64,000 bases of DNA from Limnohabitans sp. WS1 (GCF_003063265.1 NZ_NERU01000007.1:62001-126000); one strand, 5' to 3'; counted from the first letter of the stretch, positions 27,058 through 36,824 are shown. The notes: generated from the letters alone by a model not told the origin. Numbers and translations are program-made.

Positions 27058-27972
27058 TCAACGGCCGGAAAAAAGTCCCTGAGGACGGACAAACAGCACG
27101 ACAGCCATCAGCAAGTACACCGCAATCGAGGCCACCGCTGGCCCCGCCGCGCTGGCAAACTGGGGTGAAAAAATTTCGCGAAACAGCCAAGGCAACAAGG
27201 TGCGGCCCAAGGTGTCCACAAAGCCCACCAAAATGGCCCCGACAAAAGCGCCCCAGACCGAGCCTATGCCGCCAATCACAATCACCACAAAGGCCAGGAT
27301 CAGGATGTTTTCACCCATGCCCACCTGCACCGCCAACAACGGCCCCAGCATGGCGCCCGCCACAGCGCACAAAGCGGCCCCCAAGCCAAACACCCCGGTG
27401 AACAAGCGCCGGATGTTGATGCCCATGGCCATGGCCATCTCGCGGTTCGACGCCCCGGCGCGTACCCAAGCACCCATACGGGTTCGGGTCACCAGCAGAT
27501 ACAGCACCAGCGCGATCAGCAGGCCCACAGCAATGATCACCAACCGGTAACTGGGATAGCGCAAGCCGGGCAACAGCTCCACCGGACCCGACAAAGCCTG
27601 GGGTATGGACAAGGGCATGTCTGTGCCCCAAATCATGCGAACGGACTCGTTGATGATCAAAATCAGGGCAAAAGTGGCCAACACCTGAGACAGGTGGTCA
27701 CGGGCATACAAGGTTCTGAGCAAAGTGGCTTCCAACAGCATGCCCACCACGGCCGTGAGCATGACCGCCAGCACCACGCCCAGCCAAAAAGACTGCGTCA
27801 ACTGCACCAACCAGGCCGTCAGAAACGCCCCCACCATGTAGAGGGCGCCATGGGCCAGGTTGATCATGTCCATGATGCCGAAGACCAGCGTGAGCCCGGA
27901 GGCCAGCAGGAACAACATCAATCCAAACTGCAGGCCATTCAAGGCCTGCTCCAAAATCAAGATACCAGTCAT
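27058..27972 (-). CDS. livH: Branched-chain-type ABC transporter permease LivH
   Basis: Permease of 304 residues, mostly hydrophobic: ALNGLQFGLMLFLLASGLTL, GIMDMINLAHGALYMVGAF (the LivH signature), and the C-terminal GGIGSVWGAFVGAILVG. It forms the membrane channel with LivM. It starts 18 bases after the solute-binding protein gene on the same strand, giving the full order binding protein, H, M, G, F. Confidence 0.92.
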   Translation of the reverse strand: MTGILILEQALNGLQFGLMLFLLASGLTLVFGIMDMINLAHGALYMVGAFLTAWLVQLTQSFWLGVVLAVMLTAVVGMLLEATLLRTLYARDHLSQVLATFALILIINESVRMIWGTDMPLSIPQALSGPVELLPGLRYPSYRLVIIAVGLLIALVLYLLVTRTRMGAWVRAGASNREMAMAMGINIRRLFTGVFGLGAALCAVAGAMLGPLLAVQVGMGENILILAFVVIVIGGIGSVWGAFVGAILVGFVDTLGRTLLPWLFREIFSPQFASAAGPAVASIAVYLLMAVVLFVRPQGLFSGR

Positions 27973-27990
27973 GAGGTGAGGCGAAAGCCC

Positions 27991-29175
27991 TTACTTCATG
28001 GGGCAGTCTTTGACGTAGGCGTCACCGTGGTTGCTCAGCAAAGGCTGACCCACAATGCGGTTGACCAGACGCCCTTGAGCGTCCTTGACCACCTCGCGCA
28101 GGTAGTAGTTCTGAATCGGGTACTGGTTGGTGTTGAACCGGAAATCGCCACGCACCGAGTTGAACTTGACCGTCTTCAGGGTCTTGATCATGGCCTCTTT
28201 GTCTTCAATTTTGCCGTTGACCGCACGCACGGCAGCATCGATCAGCAGTGCAGTGTCGTAGCCCTGGGCTGCGTACAAAGTGGGCAGGCGCTTGTATTCT
28301 TTCTCGAACTCGGCCACAAATTTCTTGTTGGCTTCATTGGGCAGGTCCAGGCCCCAGTGAGCGGTGTCAAACACGCCCATCATGTCGTTGCCCACCGCGC
28401 GGATCACGTCCTGGTCGGCACCAAAGCCAGGCTGAATCAGACGGGTGTCTTTGTTCAGGCCTGCGGCCATGAACTGCTTGATGAAGTTGATGCCCATGCC
28501 CCCGGGCAAAAAGGTGTAGACCACCTCGGGCTTGGCGGCACGTATGGCTGCCAGTTCGGCAGAATAATCCAGCTCACCCAGTTTGGTGTAGACCTCGCCC
28601 GACACATTGCCTTTGAAGAATCGCTTGAAACCCGCCAAGGAATCCTTGCCCGCCTGGTAATTGGGGGCCAACAAATAGGCCGACTTCACCTTGAGGTTGG
28701 TCGCGTACTGGCCAGCTGCCTCGTGGTAGGCATCGTTGGGCCAAGACACGGCAAAGAAATAAGGCGAGCACTGGGCCCCCGCAATGGGCGATGGTGCCGC
28801 ATTGGGGCTCAGGTAAATGGTTTTGGCGCTGATCGCCTCGGGCAAGCCTGCCAACATGATGTTGGAAAACACCACACCCGTCAGAAAGTCGACCTTGTCA
28901 CGTTTGACGTAGCGCTCAAACAGCTGCTTGCCCACGTCGGGTTTGAACTGATCGTCTGAGATCGAGACATCGGCGGGCAGGCCACCGAGTTTTCCGCCAT
29001 TGAGCTTGACCGCCAACATGAAGGCATCACGAATGTCCACCCCCAGCGCCGCAGAGGGCCCCGATAAGGTGCTGACAAAGCCGACTTTGACCTTGTCTGC
29101 CGCCCAAGCCGGGGCACCGGCCAAGGCGGCCAAAGTGGAAACGGTCAACAAACTTTTGAGCACCGGAAAACGCAT
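27991..29175 (-). CDS. ABC transporter substrate-binding protein (LivJ/LivK family)
   Basis: Periplasmic binding protein of 394 residues. The signal peptide ends at about residue 25 (GAPAWA before ADKVKVGF). The mature part has the type I periplasmic fold: FVSTLSGPSAALGVDIRDAF, an SNIMLAGLPEA hinge, AYLLAPNYQAGKDSLAGFKR. Ligand cannot be read from sequence; relatives bind amino acids, amides, aromatic acids or dicarboxylates. An AGGAG sits eight bases before the start. It lies directly downstream of tcuB, suggesting the ligand is the substrate of TcuAB. Confidence 0.88.
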   Translation of the reverse strand: MRFPVLKSLLTVSTLAALAGAPAWAADKVKVGFVSTLSGPSAALGVDIRDAFMLAVKLNGGKLGGLPADVSISDDQFKPDVGKQLFERYVKRDKVDFLTGVVFSNIMLAGLPEAISAKTIYLSPNAAPSPIAGAQCSPYFFAVSWPNDAYHEAAGQYATNLKVKSAYLLAPNYQAGKDSLAGFKRFFKGNVSGEVYTKLGELDYSAELAAIRAAKPEVVYTFLPGGMGINFIKQFMAAGLNKDTRLIQPGFGADQDVIRAVGNDMMGVFDTAHWGLDLPNEANKKFVAEFEKEYKRLPTLYAAQGYDTALLIDAAVRAVNGKIEDKEAMIKTLKTVKFNSVRGDFRFNTNQYPIQNYYLREVVKDAQGRLVNRIVGQPLLSNHGDAYVKDCPMK

Positions 29176-29283
29176 GAATGACTCCTGGCAAAACCATCAA
29201 AAGAAATAAATCGTCCAAAGACGGAAAGTCTCATTCTGAGCCGAAAATCACCCCGCCATGAATGGGGGTTTACCCTTTTGCCG

Positions 29284-30450
29284 TCACTCCCCACCCAGCC
29301 CCAAGCGGTTGGGCTGGCGCTTTTCGATGGCAAAACGCAGCAAAGCCGCCGTGCGGAAAACACCGTGCGCAAACTTGCCATAAGGCAAGGTCAAGAACAA
29401 AGCCATCACCGCGCCCAGGTGCAGCGCCAGCATCAAAGGCATGACCGCCGTTGGGCCCAGCAGCCACAAGAGCAAACCCGTCACGCTCACCAGGAACAAC
29501 AAGGCGATGAAGCCCCGGTCCATGGGCTTTTGCGCCGCGTCGCCGTGGTCCGGGTGGCGGCGCAGGTTCAAGCGCCACAAACCGGCCGTGCCCACCGTCA
29601 GACTCACCCCGCCAATGACGCCGAGCAGCTTGGGCAAGGTGCTCAGGTCATACGGTGCAGGCCAGCCCAAAACATAGTGATAAAGCGTGGCCACGCTGGT
29701 GGCGGCAAAGCACAGCATGAAGCCGTAAAACGTCAGGTGGTGGTAGCGCCTGCGGGCATGCGTCCACGCGTCGTCTTCGTTGTGGCAGCCCTCGCCGTGG
29801 CCACCGTCCAGGTATTTCAGGCGCAAGGCGGCGTGCGCGGCCTCGGCAGCGGCGGGTGGCGTCAGGTCGGCTCCGCTGGTGGCGGGCGTCACATCGCGCC
29901 AAAAGCGCCGCACGCCCAGGGTGAGCGCCAGCACCGCAAACAAGAAGATGGGGGCGAACAGGCTCACCATCAGGTTGTGTGGGAATACCGCATAAAAGCC
30001 CCCTGCCACAGGCGTTGACCACAGCGTGCCCTGGCGCAACATGGCCAGCACCAAAAACAGCGCCAAGCCCAATGCCAAGGCCACCGACAAGGTCAAGCCG
30101 TTGCGTTGGTACAAGCTGCCCAAGGCAGGTGGCCAGGCGTAATCGGCATAGGTCTGGCCGCGCACCTGGGCCATGGCCTTGGGCACATTGATGGCAAAGT
30201 CGTGCAGCGGCGCGTACTGACAGGCATGCAGGCAAGCGCCGCAGTTGTGGCACAAGTTGGCCATGTAATGGATATCGGCCTTGCCAAACTCCAGCCGCCG
30301 CGTCATGGCCGGGAACACCGCACAAAAACCCTCGCAATAGCGGCAGCCATTGCAAATTTGCATTTGACGGGCCACTTCCGCTTCCGGGGCTGTCAACTCA
30401 CCGCGTGCCAGCGCACGGGCATCGCGCGTCAGGGCTTCAAGCGTTTGCAT
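29284..30450 (-). CDS. tcuB: Tricarballylate utilization protein TcuB (iron-sulfur, membrane)
   Basis: Membrane protein of 388 residues that reoxidises the FADH2 of TcuA and passes electrons to quinone. Two [4Fe-4S]-type Cys groups are at the N-terminus (Cys33, 36, 39, 43 and Cys67, 70, 73, 77), followed by about six membrane segments with His residues that may bind heme. The start at 30450 has an AGGAG site and overlaps the tcuA stop by 14 bases, typical of co-translated partners. Confidence 0.9.
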   Translation of the reverse strand: MQTLEALTRDARALARGELTAPEAEVARQMQICNGCRYCEGFCAVFPAMTRRLEFGKADIHYMANLCHNCGACLHACQYAPLHDFAINVPKAMAQVRGQTYADYAWPPALGSLYQRNGLTLSVALALGLALFLVLAMLRQGTLWSTPVAGGFYAVFPHNLMVSLFAPIFLFAVLALTLGVRRFWRDVTPATSGADLTPPAAAEAAHAALRLKYLDGGHGEGCHNEDDAWTHARRRYHHLTFYGFMLCFAATSVATLYHYVLGWPAPYDLSTLPKLLGVIGGVSLTVGTAGLWRLNLRRHPDHGDAAQKPMDRGFIALLFLVSVTGLLLWLLGPTAVMPLMLALHLGAVMALFLTLPYGKFAHGVFRTAALLRFAIEKRQPNRLGLGGE

Positions 30451-31879
30451 GCGCCGCTCCTTCTTTTTGAGCCTTAACGGCTTTGGCCGCCTGCTCGCCC
30501 GCGATCCGGCCAAAGGCCGTGCCAATCGTCATGCCCACCCCGGCGGTGTAGCCCTTGCCCAGCACATTGCCCGCCATCATCTCGCCCGCCACAAACAGGT
30601 TCGGGCTGGGCTGGTCCTTGAATCGCACAGCGGTCGTGTCATCGGTTTTGAGGCCCAGATAAGTGAAAGTGACGCCAGGCCGCACGGCATAGGCGTAATA
30701 GGGCGCGGTGTCCAGCGGCCGCGCCCAATGGGTTTTGGCAGGACTCACGCCCTCGGTGTGGCAATCGTCCAGCGCGGTGTGGTCAAACTTGCCTTCTCGG
30801 CAAGCGGCGTTGTAATCGTTCAGCGTTTGCATGAAGGTCGCTTCATCCAGGCCCAGTTTGCGGGTCAGCTCAGGCAGGCTGTCGGCCTGCGTGCCTTCAA
30901 ACACGGGCGGCATGAAGCGGCCCACGGCTTTGGCGTCGATGATGGAATACGCCACCTGCCCCGGCTGCTGCGCCACCAAACGGCCCCAGATCGCGTAGCG
31001 CTTGGGCCAAAAATCTTCACCTTCGTCGTAAAAACGCCGCGCTTCGCGGTTGACCACGACGCCCAAAGACACACAGTCAATGCGGGTGCAAATGCCGCCG
31101 TCGTACAGCGGTGCACGGGCGTCAATCGCCACCATGTGCGCCTGCGTCGGGTCACCAATGCGGTCAGCGCCTTGTTCCAGCATGTGCTTGAGCAACACAC
31201 CCTGGTTGAAGCGCGTGCCGCGAATCAAAAATTGGTCCGCCGGGTATTCGCCGCGCTCGTTTTGGCCCCAAGCCTCGCGCAGCCACTCGCGGTTGGACTC
31301 AAAGCCACCCGCTGCCAGCACGCAGGTGCGGGCAGCGATGCGCTCACGCCGCACGCTGCCGTCGGCCTGTTTGTGCATGACGGAAGCGGCCACAAAACGG
31401 CCATCGTCCAATTCAACGGTGTCGACCTCGGCGTTGTAATGGATCTGCACGCCCAGTTTTTCGGCGCTGCGGTAATAGGCATTGACCAGTGCCTTGCCCC
31501 CACCCATGAAAAAAGCGTTGGTGCGGGCCGTGTGCAAAGCGCCCGACAAGGACGGCTGAAAGCGCACGCCGTGCTTGACCATCCAGGGCCTACAAGTGGC
31601 CGAATGGCGAATCGCCAAACGGGCCAGGTGCTCGTCGGTCAAGCCGCCCGTGACCTTGAGCAAATCTTGCCAAAACTCTTCTTCCGGGTAGGCATCGACC
31701 AGCACGTCTTGGGGCGCGTCGTGCATGCAGCGCAAATTGCGCGTGTGACCCGAATTGCCGCCGCGCCACTCGCGCGGGGCCGACTCCAGCAGCATCACGC
31801 TGGCCCCGGCTTCGCGGGCCATCAAGGCCGCGCACAGGGCGGCGTTGCCGCCGCCTATGACCAAAACATCCACACTCAT
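30437..31879 (-). CDS. tcuA: FAD-dependent tricarballylate dehydrogenase TcuA
   Basis: Flavoprotein of 480 residues that in Salmonella oxidises tricarballylate to cis-aconitate. The N-terminal dinucleotide motif is [20 protein letters not shown] followed by [11 protein letters not shown]. The fumarate-reductase-like flavin end is [22 protein letters not shown]. The ATG at 31879 puts the FAD motif at residue 5; the longer reading starts at TTG. The operon order SDR-tcuA-tcuB is followed by a Liv-type importer instead of the MFS carrier TcuC of Salmonella. Its real substrate may be a different tricarboxylic or unsaturated acid. Confidence 0.85.
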   Translation of the reverse strand: MSVDVLVIGGGNAALCAALMAREAGASVMLLESAPREWRGGNSGHTRNLRCMHDAPQDVLVDAYPEEEFWQDLLKVTGGLTDEHLARLAIRHSATCRPWMVKHGVRFQPSLSGALHTARTNAFFMGGGKALVNAYYRSAEKLGVQIHYNAEVDTVELDDGRFVAASVMHKQADGSVRRERIAARTCVLAAGGFESNREWLREAWGQNERGEYPADQFLIRGTRFNQGVLLKHMLEQGADRIGDPTQAHMVAIDARAPLYDGGICTRIDCVSLGVVVNREARRFYDEGEDFWPKRYAIWGRLVAQQPGQVAYSIIDAKAVGRFMPPVFEGTQADSLPELTRKLGLDEATFMQTLNDYNAACREGKFDHTALDDCHTEGVSPAKTHWARPLDTAPYYAYAVRPGVTFTYLGLKTDDTTAVRFKDQPSPNLFVAGEMMAGNVLGKGYTAGVGMTIGTAFGRIAGEQAAKAVKAQKEGAAHANA

Positions 31880-31911
31880 AAACACTTTCAAAGAGGGCGA
31901 TCAGGACCGCG

Positions 31912-32667
31912 TCAGAACTGGTACTTGCGCAAACCACCGTCCACCGGAATCACTGCGCCCGTGATGTAACTGGCCAGGGGGGAAGCCAAGAACGTGACCA
32001 AATTGGCCATGTCTTCGGGCTCGCCATAGCGGCCCATGGGGATTTCGTTCTCACACTGCCACTGGCGGTACTCGGGCGTGTAGTTGCGGAAAATCTGCTC
32101 AGAATGGATACGCCCAGGTGGGACGCAGTTCACGGTGACGCCGTGCTTGCCCACCATGCGCGACAGGCCCTTGGCCCAGCTGTGCATGCCGGCCTTGGCG
32201 CAAAACGCCCCATTGGTATGCTCGGGCTCACTCTTGCCGGTGATGTTGATGATGCGCCCCCATTGGCGCGCAATCATCTGGTCAATCAAGGCATCGGCCA
32301 CTTGGCGCGGGCGGTGAAAGTTCAAGGTGATGGCCTCTTGCCAAGCCTCTTCGCTCACATGCAACTCTTTGAAGCTGCGCGACCCCCCGGCGTTGTTCAC
32401 CAGAATGTCCACACTGCCCAAACCGGCCAAAGCCGCCTCGGCCAAACGCTTGGCAGCGTCTTCGGCATACAGGTCCGACTCGATGATCACGGGAGCTTGC
32501 CCCCCTGCGGCCACGATCTCAGCGGCCAACTCCTGCAGCTTGTCCACACGCCGTGCCGACACCGCCACACGCACGCCCTCAGCGGCCAGGGCTTTGGCGA
32601 TGCCACGCCCAATGCCCACGCTGGCGCCGGTGACCAAAGCGGTTTTGTTTTTGAGTTGCAAATCCAT
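31912..32667 (-). CDS. SDR-family protein without the catalytic tyrosine
   Basis: Short-chain dehydrogenase/reductase fold, 251 residues. The cofactor motif is GASVGIGRG and the NNAGG motif is present. The active-site region reads IINITGKSEPEHTNGAFCAK: the Lys is present but position -4, normally Tyr, is Ala, and no Ser is at the usual place. It ends with VDGGLRKYQF, typical of the family. It lies 32 bases upstream of tcuA on the same strand, so its role is probably in the same pathway, perhaps with altered chemistry or only NAD(P) binding. The start at 32667 matches homologues. Confidence 0.8.
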   Translation of the reverse strand: MDLQLKNKTALVTGASVGIGRGIAKALAAEGVRVAVSARRVDKLQELAAEIVAAGGQAPVIIESDLYAEDAAKRLAEAALAGLGSVDILVNNAGGSRSFKELHVSEEAWQEAITLNFHRPRQVADALIDQMIARQWGRIINITGKSEPEHTNGAFCAKAGMHSWAKGLSRMVGKHGVTVNCVPPGRIHSEQIFRNYTPEYRQWQCENEIPMGRYGEPEDMANLVTFLASPLASYITGAVIPVDGGLRKYQF

Positions 32668-32746
32668 GACATCTCTCTTCTTGATTTCAAAATCTTGACT
32701 GTATGGAAAAGTCTGTGTGCAGTGCAGTCCTGTCAGCACATGGGGT

Positions 32747-32763
32747 CATCACTTTTTGTGATG
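32747..32763. promoter_or_regulatory. Palindrome upstream of the SDR-tcuAB genes
   Basis: CATCAC-TTTTT-GTGATG, a perfect 6-bp inverted repeat with a five-T centre, lies in the 119-base gap between the LysR gene and the SDR gene, about 80 bases upstream of the SDR start. It could be the binding site of the LysR protein encoded just upstream. Short, so tentative. Confidence 0.35.
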
Positions 32764-32786
32764 CCTCACCCCCAGTGACCCGACCT

Positions 32787-33746
32787 TCAGGTCAGGGGGC
32801 TGAGGGATGCCCCCAACCAAGCGCCGCCTTGCACCAAGGTCCGTGCGCAATCGGAAATGACCACCCTGGCCGCCAAAGCGGCAGGCGACAGTTCATCGTC
32901 AGACAAACCACACAAGCAATTGCTGCGCTTGAGTTGGTGGTCGGTGATGTGTGCCATGTGGAAAAACTCCGCCGCATGGGCCTGCCGAGCCACGGCCGAG
33001 CCTGGCTGCAAGGTGGCCCCCATGCCAACGCGAACAGCGTCCATCAACATGGACAAAGAATCCACTTCCAGCGCCACCAGGGGCGTGAGCTTGGCACGCA
33101 TAAAAGCTGCATCCAGCGTGCTGCGCAAACCATGCGGCCCTGTGGGCAAAATCAATGGGTGGTCTTGGAGTTGCGCCAGGCTCAAGGCCTTGGGCCACGC
33201 AGGCTTGACGGCATGGCGTGCGCTGATCAAAAAAATATCCTCTTCGATCAGCGGCCACACACTCCAGCGACGGGCTGCCTGCACAGCCTGCGTGCTGCCT
33301 GATGGCAGATCAAACAAAATCGCCAGGTCCAGCTGCCGCGCATTGAGCATGGCCGACAAATGCCCCGACAGGCTCTCCACCATGTGCAGGCGCACATCGG
33401 GGTAGCGTTCACGCATGGCCTGCATCAAGGGCAGACCCAGCACCGCTGCAGTGGTGGGGGCCAAGCCCACGCTCACTGTGCCACTCAGACGGGCCTGCTG
33501 GGCCGAGCGCACCGCCTGTTCGGCGTGCCGCAAAGTCAGCTGAGCCTCCCGAAAAAAGGCCACGCCTGCTTCGGTGGGCGTGACGCCCTGGGGGGTGCGC
33601 TGCAACAACCGGGTGCACAGCTCACCCTCCAGGCGCGTGATTTGCTGGCTCAGCGCCGACTGCACCAAATTCAGCGCCAAAGCGGCGCGGCTGATGCTGC
33701 CGGCCTCGACCACTTTGACAAAATAGCGCAGCTGTCGAAGCTCCAT
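32787..33746 (-). CDS. LysR-family transcriptional regulator (TcuR/Nac-like)
   Basis: Regulator of 319 residues: helix-turn-helix MELRQLRYFVKVVEAGSISR, LVQSALSQQITRLEGELCTR, then an effector domain. The group resembles LysR regulators found next to tcu and tripartite-carrier genes. It has the same orientation as the SDR-tcuAB genes downstream and starts three bases after the DUF3422 stop. No divergent partner exists, so it presumably acts downstream on the catabolic set. Confidence 0.87.
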   Translation of the reverse strand: MELRQLRYFVKVVEAGSISRAALALNLVQSALSQQITRLEGELCTRLLQRTPQGVTPTEAGVAFFREAQLTLRHAEQAVRSAQQARLSGTVSVGLAPTTAAVLGLPLMQAMRERYPDVRLHMVESLSGHLSAMLNARQLDLAILFDLPSGSTQAVQAARRWSVWPLIEEDIFLISARHAVKPAWPKALSLAQLQDHPLILPTGPHGLRSTLDAAFMRAKLTPLVALEVDSLSMLMDAVRVGMGATLQPGSAVARQAHAAEFFHMAHITDHQLKRSNCLCGLSDDELSPAALAARVVISDCARTLVQGGAWLGASLSPLT

Positions 33747-33749
33747 GGC

Positions 33750-35084
33750 TCAGTGCTCTGCTTGGTGCAACTTTTCGTGAATCCGCTGCACAGCCTTCCA
33801 CACCCCCCAAAACACCACGGGCACCAAGACCCCCACGGCCACTTCGGGCTGAAACGGCATGCCCGCGGCCTTCAAGGCCTTGGCCACATAGAGCAAGAGG
33901 CTGATCACGTAATAAGAGATCGCCGCGATGGACAGCCCTTCCACCGTACTTTGCAAGCGCAACTGCAAGGCTTGGCCTTTGGTCAGCTTTTCCAGCAGCG
34001 TCTGGTTTTGCGCCTCAGTGGCAATGTCCACCCGGGTGCGCAGCAAAGCACTGGTGCGCGAAACCCGCTCGGCCAAAGAGGCCAAGCGCTTTTCGGTGGC
34101 CTGCACCGTGGCCATGGCCGGGGACAAACGCCGCTGCATGAACTCACCCAAAGTTTGGGTGCCCGAAATCGGGCGCTCGCGCAACTCGGCCAAGCGCTGG
34201 CTGACCAAGGTGTCATAGGCCCGCGTGGCCGAGAACCTGAAACCATTTTCTGCTGTGGCCCGCTCGATGCGAGCGGCCAAAGACACCAGCAAATCCAGCA
34301 AGGCCTGATCGGTCTCGCCCTTGCGCTCCAGCAAACCCGTGATGTCGGCCAGTTGCGATTCGGCCTGCGACAACGTGGCCGACAAATTTTTGGCCACGGG
34401 CAAACCCCGCAAAGCCATCAAACGGTAAGTTTCCATCTCCAGCAAACGCTGAGAAATGCGGCCAGCCCGTGCTTCGCTCGTTCCCTCAGGGGCCAGCACC
34501 AACATGCGTTCAAAGCCATCAGGGCCAATGCGAAAGTGCGTCAGGATGCACGAATGTGGCAAACCTTCAGTGGTATTGCCCATGCGCGACGCCAAAACGG
34601 CCCCTTCACCCAACCAGGCCTGCGCTTTGGTCATCAAATCGCTGGCCATCACGTCAGCATGGACCATGCCCAGATGAATCGCCGCCATGGTTTGCCCCGG
34701 CAAACCACGCAACCAATCGGTACCTGGTGCCAAATGCGCAGCCAACTCCGGCAGCTCCGACCCCCAGAGGGCATGGGCAGGCAAACTTTGCACAATCGAA
34801 TACCGCGTGAACTCGGTATGACGTTCCCATTTAACGGTGTAGTGATCACAGCGCAAACGCATGAAATTGCCCTGCATGCGCTCCAGCGACAAATCTGCAT
34901 GGCCGGGCAAAAGCCGCAAATGGGCCAACTCTTGTTCGCGCGAGACCCCCTCGTTGAGCACCGCCACATAAACAATCAGAGCGGGCAAACGCACTCGGGC
35001 CGAGGGTCGTGCGTGGACTTCGTTGTGCAGTTCACGCCGCTGGGCGTCTTCTGGCGGCAAAAAGCGGGAGGTGATTTCGTTCAT
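33750..35084 (-). CDS. DUF3422 domain-containing membrane-associated protein
   Basis: Protein of 444 residues that matches DUF3422 along its length: RELHNEVHARPSARVRLPAL at the N-terminus, FMRLRCDHYTVKWERHTEF, RMLVLAPEGTSEARAGRISQ, a coiled-coil-like middle and two hydrophobic C-terminal segments (ISYYVISLLLYVAKALK; VAVGVLVPVVFWGVWK). Function unknown in the family. The ATG at 35084 is preferred because the residues before it are not conserved. Confidence 0.85.
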   Translation of the reverse strand: MNEITSRFLPPEDAQRRELHNEVHARPSARVRLPALIVYVAVLNEGVSREQELAHLRLLPGHADLSLERMQGNFMRLRCDHYTVKWERHTEFTRYSIVQSLPAHALWGSELPELAAHLAPGTDWLRGLPGQTMAAIHLGMVHADVMASDLMTKAQAWLGEGAVLASRMGNTTEGLPHSCILTHFRIGPDGFERMLVLAPEGTSEARAGRISQRLLEMETYRLMALRGLPVAKNLSATLSQAESQLADITGLLERKGETDQALLDLLVSLAARIERATAENGFRFSATRAYDTLVSQRLAELRERPISGTQTLGEFMQRRLSPAMATVQATEKRLASLAERVSRTSALLRTRVDIATEAQNQTLLEKLTKGQALQLRLQSTVEGLSIAAISYYVISLLLYVAKALKAAGMPFQPEVAVGVLVPVVFWGVWKAVQRIHEKLHQAEH

Positions 35085-35135
35085 GGCCTTATTTTGACCG
35101 AGCTGGCAGGCCATCCCACCTGACCATTCTTTTTG

Positions 35136-36167
35136 TCAGGACTTGCCAAGCACGGCAGGCGCAGAAACCGGACCTACAGCGCTCGTGATCGCCACCTCAG
35201 GCCCCAACAAATCTCCCCGAAGCAAGCCCCGCACGGTCGCCCCCAGCAAAGCCAATATCGCCAGGGTGACGCCCAAAAGCCAAGCACTGGCCAAGCCCTG
35301 TGCCCCACCGTCCACAGGCGTCAACTGCAAGGACAATGACGCCAAAGCTGCCAAGGGAAACGACATGCCCCAAAAAGACATGCCAAAAGGCTGCCTCAAA
35401 CACCGCACCAGCAAGGTGAAAGACAAGGCTGCGAAAAATGCAGCCACGCCCCAAAGCATGTGCAGCAAGACTTCGGGCCCACCCAGCTGATGGCCAGACA
35501 GCGCCAACACCGAAGGCGGCGCAATGGTAATGAACGTCACGGGCAGCATGCGCTCAGGCCACAAACCCCGCATGCCAATGCGCACCATGACCAACACCAG
35601 CATGACGGGCCACAGCACCGCAGCCAAGCCATATTGGGCAGCAGCCCACACCGGGTGGCCCAGACTCACCCCCGCCAAAGCGGGCAATACATTGCCCACC
35701 ACAGGAATGAACAACGCAGGTGTGATGCCAAGCCAAAAATCATCAATGCTCAAGCCCGGCTGTAGCCAACGCCAAAGCACCACCCCAGTGCACAGCAGCA
35801 AGCCGATGGCACCCAGCATCCAAAGCGCCTCGATCCACGGGTTGACAACGTGGTGCGCCATCCACACCGTGGCCAACAAAACCAGGGACGAGGGAAATGC
35901 GGCCACAAACACATGGCGTACCGGGTGCCGCGCATCTTCTTGCACGGCAGCCGGAAACTTCAGCCATCGCAACCCTTGGGCCAACAACAAAACACCCAAA
36001 ACACCTGCAGCCAACCAACCCAGACCCTGCGACAAGCGCAAAGCCATGGGCCCCCAATGCGGCACAGCCCGCGACCACGCCAGAGACAGGCCGCACAGAC
36101 CCATGACCATGGCAAACCATGAAAATCCCAGATACGGCAGCGACGAGCCCCGAGTGCGTTCGGTCAT
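35136..36167 (-). CDS. SLAC1/TehA-family anion channel-like transporter
   Basis: Integral membrane protein of about 343 residues with ten hydrophobic segments, beginning LPYLGFSWFAMVMGLCGLSL. The repeated helix-hairpin layout and the FPSSLVLLATVWM and PPSVLALSGHQLGG segments fit the tellurite-resistance/dicarboxylate (TehA/SLAC1) family. The terminator of ssb ends right before it, and the ATG at 36206 lies inside that terminator, so the start was set at 36167 (an ATG at 36182 is also possible). There is no strong ribosome site. Substrate unknown. Confidence 0.82.
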   Translation of the reverse strand: MTERTRGSSLPYLGFSWFAMVMGLCGLSLAWSRAVPHWGPMALRLSQGLGWLAAGVLGVLLLAQGLRWLKFPAAVQEDARHPVRHVFVAAFPSSLVLLATVWMAHHVVNPWIEALWMLGAIGLLLCTGVVLWRWLQPGLSIDDFWLGITPALFIPVVGNVLPALAGVSLGHPVWAAAQYGLAAVLWPVMLVLVMVRIGMRGLWPERMLPVTFITIAPPSVLALSGHQLGGPEVLLHMLWGVAAFFAALSFTLLVRCLRQPFGMSFWGMSFPLAALASLSLQLTPVDGGAQGLASAWLLGVTLAILALLGATVRGLLRGDLLGPEVAITSAVGPVSAPAVLGKS

Positions 36168-36182
36168 GTCCTGTTGTTTCAT

Positions 36183-36209
36183 AAAAAAACCCGTGACATC
36201 GGCCACGGG
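36183..36209 (-). terminator. Rho-independent terminator after ssb
   Basis: On the minus strand a 6-bp stem (CCCGTG, loop GCCGATGT, CACGGG) runs directly into TTTTTTT and then ATGAAACAACAGG, the possible start of the next gene. Stem positions are 36190-36195 and 36204-36209. Confidence 0.82.
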
Positions 36210-36251
36210 TTGAGGGTCAAGCCCAGCGCATGATCAGCGCTTGCGAGAAAT

Positions 36252-36746
36252 TTAGAACGGAATATCGTCATCCATGTCGTCAAAGTTGCTGGCGGCGGGC
36301 TTGGACGCTGGCGCGGCGGCGGGGCGTTGCGCAGGTGCCGCCGCAGGTCGTGCGGGGGCTTGACGTGGCGCATAGCCGCCACCGCCGTCTTCAGAAGGAC
36401 CGCCCATGCCTTGGCGGCTGCCCAACATTTGCATGCTGTCAGCACGGATGTCGGTGGCGTATTTTTCAACGCCGTTTTTGTCGGTGTATTTGCGGGTACG
36501 CAAACTGCCTTCGACATACACCTGGCTGCCTTTGCGCAGGTATTGGCCTGCGATTTCGGCCAGTTTGGCAAAAAAGCTGATGCTGTGCCACTCGGTGGCC
36601 TCTTTCATCTCGCCTGTTTGTTTGTCTTTGTAACGGTCTGTGGTGGCCACACGGATGCTGGTGACCGCATCACCCGAGGGCAAATAACGGGTTTCGGGGT
36701 CGGCACCCAAGTTGCCGACGATGATGACTTTGTTGACGGATGCCAT
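36252..36746 (-). CDS. ssb: Single-stranded DNA-binding protein
   Basis: Essential replication and repair protein of 164 residues. The OB-fold is [55 protein letters not shown]; a Gly/Pro/Ala-rich linker leads to the acidic tip DDMDDDIPF that binds partner proteins. The ATG at 36746 has GAGGAG upstream; the longer reading to 36770 is unlikely. It is between the MFS gene and the TehA-like gene, all minus strand. Confidence 0.97.
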   Translation of the reverse strand: MASVNKVIIVGNLGADPETRYLPSGDAVTSIRVATTDRYKDKQTGEMKEATEWHSISFFAKLAEIAGQYLRKGSQVYVEGSLRTRKYTDKNGVEKYATDIRADSMQMLGSRQGMGGPSEDGGGGYAPRQAPARPAAAPAQRPAAAPASKPAASNFDDMDDDIPF

Positions 36747-36824
36747 AAAAACTCCTCGATGATGTGTCAATTATGCGGCCAATCCGGGCTTCAACCGAGG
36801 CCATCCAGACGCCAGGCCATCACC

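Noticed and set aside
27694-28959. 421-codon plus-strand open frame
   Set aside because: Antisense of livH and the binding-protein gene.
30449-31969. 506-codon plus-strand open frame
   Set aside because: Antisense of tcuA, which has intact FAD motifs.
33360-35123. 587-codon plus-strand open frame
   Set aside because: Antisense of the DUF3422 and LysR genes; Gln/His-rich with no domain.
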